Counted from the first letter of the stretch, positions 25,160-38,833 are shown. The stretch is DNA of 64,000 nucleotides from Pterobdella sp. o SKG-2022 (GCA_964035795.1 OZ038320.1:4775896-4839895), one strand, 5' to 3'. Notes: generated from the letters alone by a model not told the origin. Translations and numbers: made by a program.

Positions 25160-27058
25160 CTGAAATGAGAAAATATGCCAAAAATTTATCAAAGTTTGAG
25201 AAATTATTGTTACTATCCATAAAAAACACTTTAAAATATATAAACTGATTCCAATATGATTCTCCTCGAACAAGTTCATAAATATGCTCAATATCTTTGC
25301 ACAAACACATCATGATTCATTTTAGTATGCGATGTTTTAACATATGACAGAAAACAATTCTTAGCGGATGGCAATAACGTAGATAGCGATATATGAGTAT
25401 TCAGAAGTGTTGGATGTTTTAAAAGTATGTTGGTTTTTCTATGAATAGTTGAAGATAATAAAACGTTTTACTAACAAATGTAATCTCATCGATATTAGGT
25501 CTCAACTTCAAACTACATAAAGTGTTCTCTATTGGGATGTCATTGTATGTTGATGAAGCCCAACTTAAATTCGAAACATGGGCGCTCAAAAGTGGAGATG
25601 AGAAGCTGTTTTAAACTTTAATGTTATCAAGATAACTGTTTCTGTGTTTGTTTTGTGGTTCACGTTTTTAAATCTAGTACAGCTGGTCATCAAAATCTTT
25701 TACTTGATTTAAAATTCTTTTTTTGGATAGCATTTCTTTTTTGTCAAAATTTGGTGACAACTGGTAGTGTTGGTTGACAAAAGCAATGGTTGTGAAAAAC
25801 ACAACGTAAATTTTTTTCTGAAGTTGAGATAAAAAAAATTTACTATGGAGTGTTGAAACATCTTTGTACCTATATATACCACTCAATTTTCACCACTTTT
25901 GTACTCAATTCAATTCGCTTTTGCAAAAAGCTGCTTACACTATTTTTTATAAATTAGAGTTGTGTAAACTAATGTTTTTAGGCTGTTCTATTTCATAAAA
26001 CACAATGCTTTGTGCTTATAAAGAATATCGATTATAAAAAAATAATGATTTTTAAACAGAGTTATCGATAGGGAGTAGTGTGAAACGGTAGTCGTGTGCT
26101 TTTGCCGGTGTGCAGTCGAAAATTGCTATATACAGTATGAATTTGGTGTTAAAAAATATAATAGGTAATAATTAAATCGAACAGTTTTTAGAATAATAAA
26201 CTTGACTTATTGTGTTTCAGATTTAATTTATTATAATTAATTTTTTCTCAATTTAAGCTTATTTTATTATAACCAATTATTAATTGAATTTCATTTAGTT
26301 TATTCTAATTTAACTCAACTTTCTGAGCTAAACTTAACGTTTCTTTACGCTTGTACGTGGAGTGTATTGTATCGAAAGCTGCTACCGTAACACGGAGTTG
26401 AATTTCAAGGGAGAGTCTTTAAATAAATTTATTATTTCAACTTCAACCTTCAAGTATATGTCTAAAGTGGTATGATATGGTTTAACTTATAGCTTTTGAG
26501 GGTTAACTGTTTTTAGAAGAATGCTTAGATGAAATTTTTCGTTTCGAAGATAAAGAAAAAGTATATGAGATAAAGATATATGAAATTTTATAAAAGCAAT
26601 TTGAGATAACACGTATAATTAAACTTCATTAACTGTTTTAGAAGTATATATGCGATACTCAATTGTATTCTGTGTAATTATTTTGTATTCGTTAGAGCAT
26701 GATACAAACGCTCTTAAACTTTCAATAAATGCCAAGTTGACTGCTATTTAACATTGTACTTTAAACAAACTCAAAAAATTTTTTCGAAAAACTTGATAAA
26801 TTTCTTCATTTTTAAAAATCTTTATTTCACTTTGTTTTGTGATTTAAACAGGGCATATAGAATATCTACATAAAAAAAAACTCAAAGAAAATTTATAATA
26901 TAAAAACATCTTACTTTGAAATGGGAATTTATCAGAAATTTACTTTTATAATTTGATTATTCATAAAAACACGACGCTAAACCATTAGCTTACGTTTCTA
27001 TGGAAACTTTTTAGAATTGTGTTTATATTTTCACGATGATATAAATTGCTGAACTGAT
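25160..27058. other. Divergent spacer between second ADAM and LRRC56
   Basis: Probably holds the missing first exons of the second ADAM (minus strand) and the LRRC56 promoter (plus strand). Open stretches on the minus strand at 25674-25886 and around 25480-25570 are candidates for ADAM N-terminal exons but lack decisive features. Confidence 0.35.
26994..27007. promoter_or_regulatory. X-box (RFX site) upstream of LRRC56
   Basis: GTTTCTATGGAAAC fits the X-box half-site pattern GTTNCY-N2-RGNAAC and is nearly a perfect palindrome. It ends 52 bp before the LRRC56 start codon. X-boxes near the start of genes for motile and sensory cilia are bound by RFX factors. Position, match and gene function agree; binding is inferred. 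Confidence 0.65.
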
Positions 27059-30000
27059 ATGAATACAGATACCAAAGTGAACAAGTCAAAACCAACCTTG
27101 ATATCTTCTAAAACATTTGATAACATCAACAAACTACTTAATAGGAATAATAATAGACTTTTTGAAAATGCATCAACTTCATTCATAGATGACTTTGAGG
27201 AAGTTTCCAATGAAAGACCAAAGAGCGCTCTACTACGTGGTGTTAAAATAACAGATATAAAAGAAAAAAAAGTCAACCCAGATCCTGTTCATTTTGATGA
27301 TGACCTTCTTGGCAACTATCTCTCTCCATACAAGCTTGTAGTTTTACAGCTTTTACTATCTTTTATATTTAGTAATCAAAATGGTCACTAGTTTTGATAT
27401 ATTATATGTTTATAATGATTATTTTTCAATGTGGATCTATATTCTGGTAGTTACTCTATTTTTCGTAAACTAATAGAACAAGCGAATAAACAATATACAA
27501 GTGATACATGGTGAAAATGAAAATTGAGATAAAAAAAAAAAAAAAAAAAAAACTGCACTTAAGAGAAAGAGAAAAGAGAACGGAAACAGGAAAGAATGCT
27601 GGTAGCATTGCCGCGGGCAATTGCAAGAGAAATCTTCTGGCGCAACCATACTGCTTCCAAAGGGTCCCCTGACGCCTCGATAACTTTTCTACCTAACTCC
27701 TCAACAAAACTACTGGTTGAAGGTCCGCAGCAGCCCGTTGTCTCAAATGCAACGGGTTGAAAATGGAAGTTGCCCACCAAGCCCTGATATTTGCGGCTTT
27801 TTAATATTTCCGCAGACTTTGCGCTGGATCCTGACTCGATGGAGCTGGCGATAATGTGGGACTTGGAAAAAGTATCGACGACTGTTGCGTCCCAGCTATT
27901 TCATGATTTGTTAAATGTTCAGATGCGTAACCATTTGTTTTCCAACTGCTTAAATTTTTTCATTTTTTTGTAGTAGTTCTTAAAATTTAAATAAAAGAAT
28001 AGTAATAATTGAAATTGTTTCAAAAAATGTTAAAATTACATTAAAAACTGAATCTATTTGGAGATAATTATTAATATGATACACGTTTTTATCGTAAAAA
28101 GCACTCGTCTATATACCTAACTTGAAAAATATTATTTATATCTTCATACATCATCACATCATTAATCAAAACCATTAAAAACCCAAAACACAGCAATTTC
28201 TGACAGGAAAAAAAGACTTGAAGAAGGTGAAATATTTCGAAGTGAAAGTAGATGGAGAAAAGACAGCTATTAACAGCCTAGGAGCCTCTTTGCCCAATTT
28301 AATCCAGCTACGATTCATCGAAAGTAATATACTTACCTTAAGGTAGAGTAATAATCAATTTAATGGTTAATTACTAAATTATAAATTCAGTATTATATTT
28401 AAATTAATAAATAGGCCAAATGATATGTGGTTGAAACTGGTACAAACCAATTCCATACCCTCAAACAACCATGAACTATACAAACCATATTTTCTTCTAA
28501 CAAACAATATAAATGACACGCTATTTAAACCCCATAATAACACCACCAACCCACAGAAACCTCGGATCGAACTATAAAAACTTGAAGGTATTATGGATGA
28601 GTAGGTGTGGCTTGGAAGATTTAGACGGTCTACCCTCCCTTACGAACCTCTCTGAACTTTATCTCAGCTGCAATCATTTACGAGACGTCAGTTCTTGTTC
28701 TCTCTTACAGCATCTTTCTGTTCTGGATCTTGAAAAGTTGAGTTTTAATGACATCTGTTTTAGTTAATGAATGCTCTGTATAGATGTAGTTGTTCTGTTA
28801 AAAATGAAATAAATAGAAATGATAGTTTAGTATTTTTTTAATAAAATTTTTGAATAGTAGTTTTTTTTATTTAAAACAAATATTTATTTTTATAGCAACA
28901 AAATAGACGACATTTCTCAACTCTCTTTTTTATCATTGTGTTCAAACCTTTGGAATCTTACCATTAAAGGAAACCCTATCTGCACAAAACCCGACCCTCA
29001 CGAAGAAACCCCCATAGAATACAATTACAGGCTAACTGTACTAGAAAACGTTGGCGACCAGCTTAAGCTATTAGATGGTATTTTCACAAACAGTGGTGAA
29101 TCAGATTCGAAGTTAAAATCTCTACAGTATGATGAGAACTTGTTCAAGGTGAAAGAAACAAGAGATAGGTTCGTGTTGTTGCGTGGAAACGAATACTAAA
29201 TAAATTTTCTCTATTTTATGATCTTACAAGCTTTAATTATCTACTTTTTATAATGTAAACAAGTTTCTACAAAAAATTCAATGCTTAGGTATCAACTTTT
29301 TTTTCATTTAATCGTCAAAATTTTCTACTTGTTAATTTCAGACTCAATGTTCAGAAAGTTTGTGATGAATTCGAGCCAATAAATAGAAAAAAGTTAGGCA
29401 ATTTTGAACCTTCTTCAGGTCTCGAGTCAAGAGGTTCTTGTTGTGGTTTCGTTTAGTTGAAAAAGATAGCTAAAATTTTCGATAGTTTAGCTTTATCCTA
29501 ACATGTTAACCTAATTTTGAGTAATATATAGTTTAAAATAACTAATTTTTTAAGAAGGCCAAATTTCTCAAAAAGCTTAGTTTTTTTCTATGAATATATT
29601 CCAAAATACTTAAATATTAATTTTAAAAATTAAGCTAAAATATATATTACAAAAAATACATACGATATACCTGATAAATTATACTAAATTATATTAAAAC
29701 TGTAGGCAATGTCGTGTGTGGGAATTTAGCGAAAATGCTGAAGTCTAAACGAACTGCTAAAATAAGTCAAGTTATTGATACAAGCCACGAGGAAGTTGAC
29801 GACGGTCTATCACTAGATGAAGAAATAAAAAGCATGAGACAAGACTTACAAGAGTTAGTGTTGCATTCTGTTAATCTTTTAAACTGGTTGTCATTTAGTG
29901 TCAAAATCAACGATTTTTGACATTTGATCAGTTGTTCATGTGCTTTAGGAAGTAGATTAGATGAACCCCAGTTATGTTGATTTTGAAGGCTTTCAAGCAA

Positions 30001-31442
30001 AAATTAACTTTTGTAAAGTTTAGTTTTTTATTGAAAAAATTTCATTTATACTTTTTTCATTTTTTATTTTTTTTTCTGATCTTTCATTTATTGTAACCTA
30101 AAACAAACATTTAACAGATCTTTAAAAATCATGAATTCCAATGTCAAACCTGATGTGTTAAAAATACATTCTGACGATGATGATGATGAACGTGATAAAT
30201 ACTCTTTTGACGTCATGAAACAAAATAAAAACCCTCAATATGTATATGATACTGAGCATCGAGTCAACAACGATGCGAAAGATGAAACACCAGAGATAGA
30301 CGATCATAATGAGACGACTCTTGAAAACGACATTTTCTGCGAAAAAAACAGGCAAAAAAGTAAAAAATGTTCAGACTTGAAAGAAATTTCTAGAAAAGAC
30401 AATTTTACAATGGAAAACAGATACTCTTTTGATGGTGAACTTATTATAAAAAATCATCATGATATATATAATATTATCCATTTGTTTATAAATAATTGTG
30501 ATGTATTTTTTTTATGATGTGATGTATTATATTTTGATTGAAAAAAAAAATTTTTGCTACGGGCTCTGCCAAATACAACATCGTTTACATAAGCTAAATT
30601 TTTTATTCTTTTAACCTTTATGGTATAACTTACATAATACTATTGAAACCTCATATTTAATTTTTAAATAATAAATGAAATGATTTATAATCGACTCCTA
30701 CAAAATTCTACTATTAATGCCTAAAAACGTAATTAAAATAGCTTCTAATTGAATCTTACACAGATTGGGATGTGAGTTCGCTGGATCTGAAGAAAAGTTC
30801 CGGTGATTATTTCTTCCCCGCACCAACACTTGAGACCCATTCGAAAATCTCCCCTCAAAAGTCCACAGACCTCGAAGCATTGAGTGGGAGAAGCAGGCTA
30901 GAGAAACAATTAACGTGGACTAAGAAAGAAAAGTGTAAAAAAAAGTAGGTGTTATGTTTCCAGTTTATTAGTATTTTATAGGGTTTTATGACAAAGTTTT
31001 TCATTGTTATAGGTGTTATAGAGATATTCGTGAATCATAATTGGATTGGGGTTATATCAAAATATGAATAAATTTATTCAGTTAAAAACTACACAAAACT
31101 GTAGGTTTAGTTTCATCATGTATGTTTTTCCTAAGTATGGTAATTTTTAAAAATTAGTATTTGAAAAAACTAAAAATTTACTGATAAAACGCACGAGCTC
31201 TCCTTGTATGATTCTAAACAGCAAAAAACTGTTAGTATTTCTAATGATAATTCCCACTCTACAGGTTCAAGTTACCGTCTCTCAAAACCCACTTGAAACC
31301 AGTAGAAGTAGTGAACAAGAAAGTCACAAGGTTTTCATTACAAGAGATAAAAGAAGCCAAATTGAATGATGCTGAAACGACAATTATCTTGAACCCCTCA
31401 CAAGCTGCCATGAAGCCATCTATTAAGCACACTATCATTTGA
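27059..31442 (+). CDS. LRRC56: LRRC56 homologue, ciliary dynein-arm factor, 9 exons, 595 aa
   Basis: Exons 27059-27337, 28194-28342, 28557-28736, 28896-29168, 29342-29418, 29706-29859, 30118-30434, 30764-30944, 31265-31442; all GT-AG with agreeing phases (1,788 nt). The N-terminal DDDLLGNYLSPYKL matches the LRRC56 box before the repeats. Leucine-rich repeats span about residues 112-275 (LKVLWMSRCGLEDLDGL, LSELYLSCNHLRDV, LWNLTIKGNPIC). A cap with YNYRLTV and a charged, low-complexity C-terminal half follow. Vertebrate LRRC56 is about 540 residues, so the length fits. Family knowledge: LRRC56 (Chl. ODA8) helps load outer dynein arms via intraflagellar transport. This implies motile cilia in the organism. 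The start is the first ATG after the X-box. Confidence 0.9.
27559..27900 (-). pseudogene. GC-rich LINE C-terminal relic in LRRC56 intron 1
   Basis: The minus strand reads NSWDATVVDTF, then a linker, then QPVAFETTGCCGPS and LRQKISLAIARGNA. This is the conserved end of a family of non-LTR reverse transcriptases. A TGA at 27901-27903 lies just upstream and no reverse-transcriptase core is present. Base composition is near 48% GC against roughly 30% around it. A run of about 22 A at 27529-27550 lies beyond its 3' side, in the orientation opposite to a normal poly(A) tail. Confidence 0.7.
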
Positions 31443-31498
31443 ATCCCCTTTTATATCACATTTCATTTTGTTTTGTTTAGTATTTTTGTTTTAAGAGG

Positions 31499-31504
31499 AA
31501 TAAA
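31499..31504 (+). terminator. Polyadenylation signal of LRRC56
   Basis: AATAAA in the gene's sense, 57 bp beyond the stop codon, within a T-rich region. Positionally plausible; not distinguishable from chance in such AT-rich DNA. Confidence 0.45.
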
Positions 31505-32909
31505 AATATAGTCAGTTTTTGGTGATTTTAGGAAAATTTGTTTACGATTAATGCTATTAAACAAAAATTGAATTTTCTAGAATAGATGAGTACCTTTTGA
31601 GTTTACATAATAGAAAAAACTGTAATTAGTTGCTAAATTGTTCTACACAATTTTTTAGGCTTATAATGATCGAATATTGCTGGTGTTGTAGATTCTTTTC
31701 AACATCTTTGGTTACTATTTAAATAAATTTTAAATCCTTTCAAAAGATCCTATATGAGATCTTTCTAATTTTGCTGGGCTCAGAAAATAAGTTATTTTCT
31801 GGTTTGAGAATCCTACAAAAACTAAAGGCTTACTAACTAATAATAAAAAGAAAAGTGTTTTGATAAATTAGTTCATAATTAATCTTTTTATGGATAAACA
31901 TGAAAAAAAAGGGTCAAAATCATAAGAATGCTGATAATGATGCTGTTGGTGAAGATGCTGATGTCAAGAGCTAGTGGTAAGAAAAATGAAATAAAATCCT
32001 TATTTCTAATTCCATCATCATAACAACTTCTACATCGTATAAAGATTATATTTATATAACAACGTAAAAAAAACTACACGTCCCATCTATAACATAAAAA
32101 AAAAATTAATCATAAATCTTACTTATATAAAAGATGTTAAAGCCAAGGAATGTCTACAGTGTTACATCTTTGAAATAAATATTTTAATAACATCATCTCG
32201 TAACTTGAAAATAGAAATCTATTTTGCATTAGTTTGAAACCTTCCGTTTAAAGTTTCATTCTTTTTCACTCTTGATTAACTTAATTAAGAATCAATAAGA
32301 ATGGTATATTTTAATATATAATCTCATCATTTTTTGAAAATCTATTATAATAATGTAAAAATTTTATTATAGTGGTTTTCAAATTAGTAAGTTTCAAAAC
32401 CATATTTCAGAAAACTTTTCAAATTTCCCTTATTAGGAGTATTAATAGTAGTAGTGTTTTGTACCATTCTTGACTCCAGAATAAGGATAAACCTCAGAGC
32501 TTTATTGAAGACTGACAACTCTACGTTTAGTGCATTGTTTTTGCTTGCACCTTTGGAGAGTCTGAATGAGAAATTCGATTTTTGTGGCTATGACTTCTTC
32601 ATCGTTGGAGGTTTTACACTAAATTGGTTTCAATGGGTTTTTCAAAGTGTATTTGAATCTGGTACCTTTAGTTTTAATGTCTGATATAGTAGCTTAGAGA
32701 ACAAGTAATTTATAGAAACATGGTCAGTCAAATAAAATTAATAAAAAATATCTTTTTTTTAATATTTTGTGTATTTTTTTGAAATATTTCTCCGGGTTTT
32801 TCTTCGAAAGTGGAGGTTAACCTGATTTTATCAAAAAAATATTTGAAATAAATGTATCTCTATAAAATAATCTTCTTTAGCCAAGTAAATACCGCAATAA
32901 ATTTAAACA

Positions 32910-33003
32910 CAACAGGTAATTTTAGTAAGTACGAAGCTTTTGGTTAACAAAGTAACATTTTAAAAGCTTTGTACTTCATAAAATTATTTGTTGTGTTCGA
33001 ATA
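32910..33003. repeat. Palindromic MITE-like hairpin
   Basis: Two arms of about 44 bp pair imperfectly around 32955. The left arm contains AACACAACA, AATTTT, AAGTACGAAGCTTTT and the right arm its inverse, AAAAGCTTTGTACTTC, AAAATT, TGTTGTGTT. The core is shared with 11479-11530 and 41235-41285. Confidence 0.6.
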
Positions 33004-33374
33004 TTTTGCTGTAAATGTATCCCTATTTCTAAATTTTTGTAGAAAGCTTCATAAAATTCATTTAAATGTTTTACATAAATAACTAGATCAATTTTTCTGT
33101 TTAAATTATAAATTTGAACACATAAAATATACGCAATTTCTTTGAATTTTTTTTCGATTACCTAATTTTCATAACATTTTCGTTTACGTTTCAAGCCCAT
33201 AAATAAATTTTTAATAGTTTCAACCCTAAAAGGCGTTTTTATAGTTCATTTTGAAAGGCAACTTCTCGAACGATCAAAACTTGTTATGACTATTTCATTA
33301 GAAGTACTCTTTCTCATTGTCATGCTCATTGTTACTATATGTCCTGGACATCGAGATAAAATTGCTTGTCTTTA

Positions 33375-33665
33375 CAAGCTGCTTTTTTCAAAATTTGGGC
33401 GACAGTAGACTCTGTAGAAGGTGTCAATAAACTGATATTTTGATGTCGTTGTCATTTGGCTTTCCAGATGATCTTAGTTGACGACAGCAAGACAAACTAG
33501 TGTTGGAAAGGCGATTCCGAGTTTTACATTGAAGCAAGCTGGCAGTAGCTGAAAATTTATCTAAATCAAAATAGCATATTTAAAACTACGATAAATTACT
33601 TTTATTAAACTAGACAGACTTTCGTCAATCCCTGTTACTGGGACATGTAGAGCAATACAATCTAA
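33375..33665 (-). repeat. Interspersed repeat, copy 2 (minus orientation)
   Basis: Reverse complement of the repeat at 14843-15120. It starts with GTCCCAGTAA near 33640 and runs down through GATCATCTGGAAAGCCAA and AATATCAGTTTATTGACACC. Its GC is higher than the flanks. No reading frame seen. Confidence 0.6.
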
Positions 33666-36600
33666 AATAGACAATTAAATTAATATAGTTTTTATCTTAC
33701 AACTAAAAAAAATAAAAATAAACAAGCAACCATCAAATCATTGCAATAAGGCTATATAATATCTATTGCCTCATATATAATATTTATTAATCGTCACTGC
33801 ATTCCTAACGGAGTCAATACACCAGTTGAATTACTCATATTAGAATCATTATTCCTGTGGAATATAAGAACCATCAAAAACCCATGGTCTATACAATACT
33901 TTTGATTTTCCAGTAGTATTATGCTTATAATATTATTTTTATATAATAAAATATTTCTAAATCATTGGGACCTTGAAATTTACAGGGTTAATTATCCCTA
34001 TCATAAAGTTATATTTCAATTTAATAAATATATTGTTATCAAAAATTCAGGCTATTATACTTCATATTGTTATCATTATTTTAAAATGTTTTTTAGCTTT
34101 CATTCTTCATTATAGACTTCATTCAATATTACCCTATGGTTTTGTATAAAGTTCTGCTATATTTATATCTAGCAATCAGGACTATTTTCAATACCCCACA
34201 CCCAACATTAACGCTAGAAGCTTTGAAGCACAGATTTATTATTATGTTAACAATTCAACTTGACATTTGATTTAGAAGTTCACAATAATACAAAGCTTCA
34301 AGCAAAAGAATTTGTCTTTTCAATCATATATATTTGATTTAGTATGTTTAATATACAAGCTTTTACAAGTGATCTTGAAACTCCCTGTAACATCACTATA
34401 ATAAGCCTGGTAGATTATTGTTATTATTATTATTTTACGTCAGTGAAACGAGGCATAAGATTGATCGAGTCTTTTAAAGCTAATCTAACACTCGTAAAGT
34501 TAAAGTTTCATAACAAGACTAAACTTATCGGGAATTATAACTTTTTTAATATATGCATTGGGAAAAGACACATAAAATTAATAATTTGTTCTGAAAAAAA
34601 CCAATTTTATATTTTTATAATTATATATAGTTCTTTATATTATATACCTTTTATAATCATATTATCGTTCTAACTGTTACACGCAGGTCTTCAAAATTTG
34701 ATTGATGGTTGTTATTTGAAAAATTTTCAATTAACTGTTTACCATCACATACTTTTAACCTTAAGCCTAGTATCCTTAATGGTTTGAATGTATTCAGTTA
34801 AAAGACTATACATTTTTGAGTTAATGAAAGAGTTTCAGAAAAGTTTATTTATAAAATCTCAGTATATTGTTATACAGTTATATGTAAGTTTTTCTTTTAC
34901 TCATCTGTAAGTTATTTATTGTAACAATAGAAAAATCGAATAGAAGCAAAGAAATTAAATATTCAATTGAATACCATAGGTCTTTGTATTTGTGTAACAC
35001 AATTATTTTTAGTATTACTCTAATTCTATTTTTGTCTTTGTATTTATTTTTTGTTATTTTAACTATTTTCATCGTTTTTATTGTTATTTCTCTCTTATTT
35101 AGTTTGTGATCATAAATATTATTTTATTATTATAAAACGCAGAAAACATTACCGCAAAACGGAACTGTTTATTTGTGATCCAGAAATCAGAAATAATCAA
35201 AAATTATTATCATTTTCATTAAAACTAATATATACAATAAAAAAACGATAATACCGGTCGAAATAATACCAGATGATAACTTTTACAAAAAAAAACAATA
35301 TTAATAAACAAAATCATAGAAATAATTAAATAAAGTACACATATTGCCATGTGTTTGTGCACAGTATTCGAACCCTTAAAACAATACCACTGTCACTTTT
35401 ATGGTTTAGATAATAGGAATAGTAGAAATAAAAAATAAGAAAAACTTTAATAATAATATTTAACAAATTTATAAAAAATAAATATAATAATGACCTTTAA
35501 ATCAGTTTGTATATTTTAATATATTATAAAATGTTATAGAAATAACCAAAATTAAATACAAAAAACTCTATATATTTAATTTTCATTAAATATTTGAAAA
35601 AGAAATGATTCGATAAAATACGATGTTTTAAAGCTGTATACCTCTTTAACATTATTACTAGTAGTTTTTTGAGGAATTGTATGTTTTTAAAGTCGATGTA
35701 TAGCAACACTAATAGTTTCCAAGAATTTGTATTCCTGAAAAGTTCATTTTTTGTTTTTTTCAAATGTTTTTTCTCTTTAATATAATTTGAGAACAGTTAT
35801 AAACAAAAACAGGATTTGGAAAAGATGAATAATAACAAACAACAGATACTAATAATAAACCGTTTAATATGCATTTAAATACACACCTTACTAAAAATAG
35901 CTTCATTAATAAGTAATTACGCATGTTTGAACTACTTCCAAAAAGTATTTCCAAAAAAAATTCACTTGTATATTCATGTATTTACAAATATGTTTAAAAA
36001 TAGTCTCATTAATATGTATTTAGGTTCGAATGTTTACGTAATCTGCAACTTGCGCAGTATATAAATAGGAGTTGATGATTTGGGCCGAAAAGATCTTTTT
36101 GCAAAGGTTTTTTGTTTTGTTTTTTTTTTAACATATTTGCTCAATGTTATTTCGTTGATTTAAATTTTTTTGGTTTAATATTTTCTTAACTAAATAAATT
36201 TTAAAATCAAATAAATTCTCTGATTATTTGTTAAAATAACTGAAATTAATCGTCAAATCTAATCTCATGTAGGTTTTTCGTTTAAAATTCATTAAAATTA
36301 AAACCAACAAGCTAAAACAAAAAGTCTTGCGTAGATTCCAATACTTTATAGAACATTCACAACCATTTAATGATAAAATTTTATATAAATTTCACTTTCT
36401 CACTAATGACCTATGATAAGGTTGAACTTATCAAAAATTTTAGTTAAATGAAACTTTTTTCATAACTCAAAAAAAATATTTTAATTAATATAAATTACAC
36501 ATTTTTTAATTGAAACTAAGTGGAATACAAATTTAACATTGAAAATTCATATTCACTATAAAAAAGCGAACCTAATTCTTTTATTACTTTTCAATCTAAA

Positions 36601-38756
36601 TTAATCTGAATCTTCAATCTCCAATGAAAACTACCAAATCTGTCATGGGAATGTAGTAAAAAGATACATGTAAAGTGTGTGTTGCCGCATAAAAGGCCAT
36701 TGTCAACCCATAGTTTTGCTTTGAGAAAAACACGTTATCAGCTGATTGCCTGTTATTTATATGAATATTTATATAAATATATTTAAGATAGCTCTTTGTG
36801 TTTTTTATCGAAGAAAATTTTAAATTTTCATGCATAAGACATTTATCTCTGGATAGTTGTTTTTTTATTCTTAGTATAGGATAAATATATTTATTTTTAA
36901 TTGTTTTATTTCTATAAAATATTTTTTAATTAAATGTTTTTCTTGCATTGCCAAAATTGTATCATAGGTGTACACTATATACAAAATAAACAATTTAAAA
37001 ACCAACGCCACTATTAGTTATATTATTTTAATAAGAAACAATTAGATCCATCGAATGATTATTAAATAGATCGTAAAACTCAAAACAGTTTCTTTTTTTA
37101 GCTTTTAACGTTAGATAAATAAATTTGCATTTTCATATAATATAATCTATTTTCGTATATGTCTCTCAGTTCATAAAATTCTTGGTTTAAACTATATTAC
37201 AAGATGATTTAAGTTACCGAAACTGTAAACACTCCTTACAGTAATTATCAATCTACTTAAACATGAAATTTTATTTTGTTAACAAATAATGCGTAATAGT
37301 CGAATTATTTTTAGAATTTTGAAGATTACTCATAATTGCATCAATAACTTTATAATGATTTATAACATCGCATCATTAGAAACTGATATTCATTTGTGAA
37401 GAAAGTGAGGAGTTTTTTATATAAAAATTATATATTTAATAGCGCTATTAGTCCATTATTCAATATTATTTTTATTAAAAAGAATTTTTTTTTATTGTTC
37501 ACACTTCGTCATTATTTCAAAAGCATCAATAATATCAGATGACTCATGTGGTGTTCATTGTATGTTCATGAAGAAAGGGTTTCTCCAGTGATTCATATAC
37601 TAAATAGTATTATTTAACGCCTTTTTATGCGTTTTGAACTTATTTTTATGCATACCTCTTGGTTAAACATTTGTTTTCGCAAAAGCCATCTTTTCTGCAG
37701 TTTGAAAACTATTTTGTTTGATAATTCTATTGAAGATTTTTTTATGCTCTTTCACCCGATCAAAAAGTTATCAATAATTATAGTTATTTTTTTTATAAAC
37801 TTGTAGAAAGGCTTAATTTTTAATCACTATTTCTTATTAAATGATTGAATTCATTTTTTTATTGTGTTTTATTAACAATTTTTATTTAAATAATTCAAAA
37901 TGTATTATCTACAAAATCTCCATTTCATCTTATTTCTTTACCAATCATTAAGACCACAATAACGTTTAACAAATATTACTTTTCATTATTGTTCTTAGTA
38001 ATCTATAATTTTGTTTCAGTTTTTTTCATGCATTTCTTTATTCAAATGTTGAAAATAATTCTTATTAAGCGTTCTGCCACGTTTTAAGCTCACATAATCT
38101 TGAAGCAATTTTCAAATTATTTCCAAATATTTTGAGCATATCTCATTTAATACTTAATCTTTTCGAACTCATCAATCAAAAAAATACCCACTTTTTGAAG
38201 TTTCACAAGTTGAACATGTAATTAAAGCTTGTATTAAGACTATATTTGCACCGCAGCTCAAAAAATCAGCAACATACAATTAATTTTAATTGTCATTTAT
38301 AAAACAAAAGCTTGTTTTTCTGACTGAAATATTTTGAAAAACACACGTTAAGTCCCCAAAAAGTGAAATTATTTCAATGTACTTATTAATAATAGAAAAA
38401 ATATGAAGCTTTATATTTGTTTTTTTTTCATTATAGGATTAACTCAGTTTAATTTTTTTTTCACATTTAAACTTCCTGGTAAGTTCAATCTCTCTGATGA
38501 CTAATTTATCTTTCGATGATATAAAACGTACTAAAACAATAAGAACACAATGGAAACAATGATCAATACAATAAATACGACAAATGACGGTCATAATCAT
38601 ATGATTATAATTGTAAAAATTACCATAAGAAAAGCAAAATCGCAAAAAAAGTGTAAACAAGCAAAAATTTTTTCAAATATAAAAAAACATGATGGAAATG
38701 GAGAAAATAAAATGATCTCAAACAACAGAAAAACGCAAAAAAGCATAATCATAAAA
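33666..38756. other. 5 kb AT-rich spacer, no gene seen
   Basis: Very AT-rich. The open stretches present (for example 34344-34673 and 38439-38660) are low complexity, lack splice-consistent partners, and resemble no family. The promoter of the 4E-BP gene must lie at the right end. Confidence 0.45.
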
Positions 38757-38818
38757 ACAAAAATCATAATAATAATAATAATGATAACAACAATAATAAT
38801 ATAAAAAATCATAATAAT
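38757..38818. repeat. AAT-rich microsatellite upstream of 4E-BP
   Basis: Imperfect AAT/ATC trinucleotide tract ending about 15 bp before the 4E-BP start codon, so it lies within the presumed 5' untranslated region or core promoter. Confidence 0.6.
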
Positions 38819-38833
38819 TATAACTCACTGCAG

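Larger units (their letters stand above)
31443..33374. other. Intergenic DNA downstream of LRRC56
   Basis: An AATAAA at 31499-31504, 57 bp after the LRRC56 stop, is a likely polyadenylation signal. An open stretch at 32454-32684 (plus, 76 codons, higher GC than its surroundings) has no recognisable relatives and is not called a gene. The palindromic repeat at 32910-33003 lies here. Confidence 0.4.

Noticed and set aside
25480..25570. Prodomain-like exon of the second ADAM on the minus strand
   Set aside because: A short stretch (LCSLKLRPNIDEI) is suggestive, but the upstream and downstream joins could not be phased.
32454..32684. 76-codon plus-strand frame as a gene
   Set aside because: Slightly GC-richer than its flanks but no family resemblance and no splice partners; left in the spacer description.
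34344..34673. 109-codon plus-strand frame
   Set aside because: Low-complexity, AT-driven composition with no recognisable domain.
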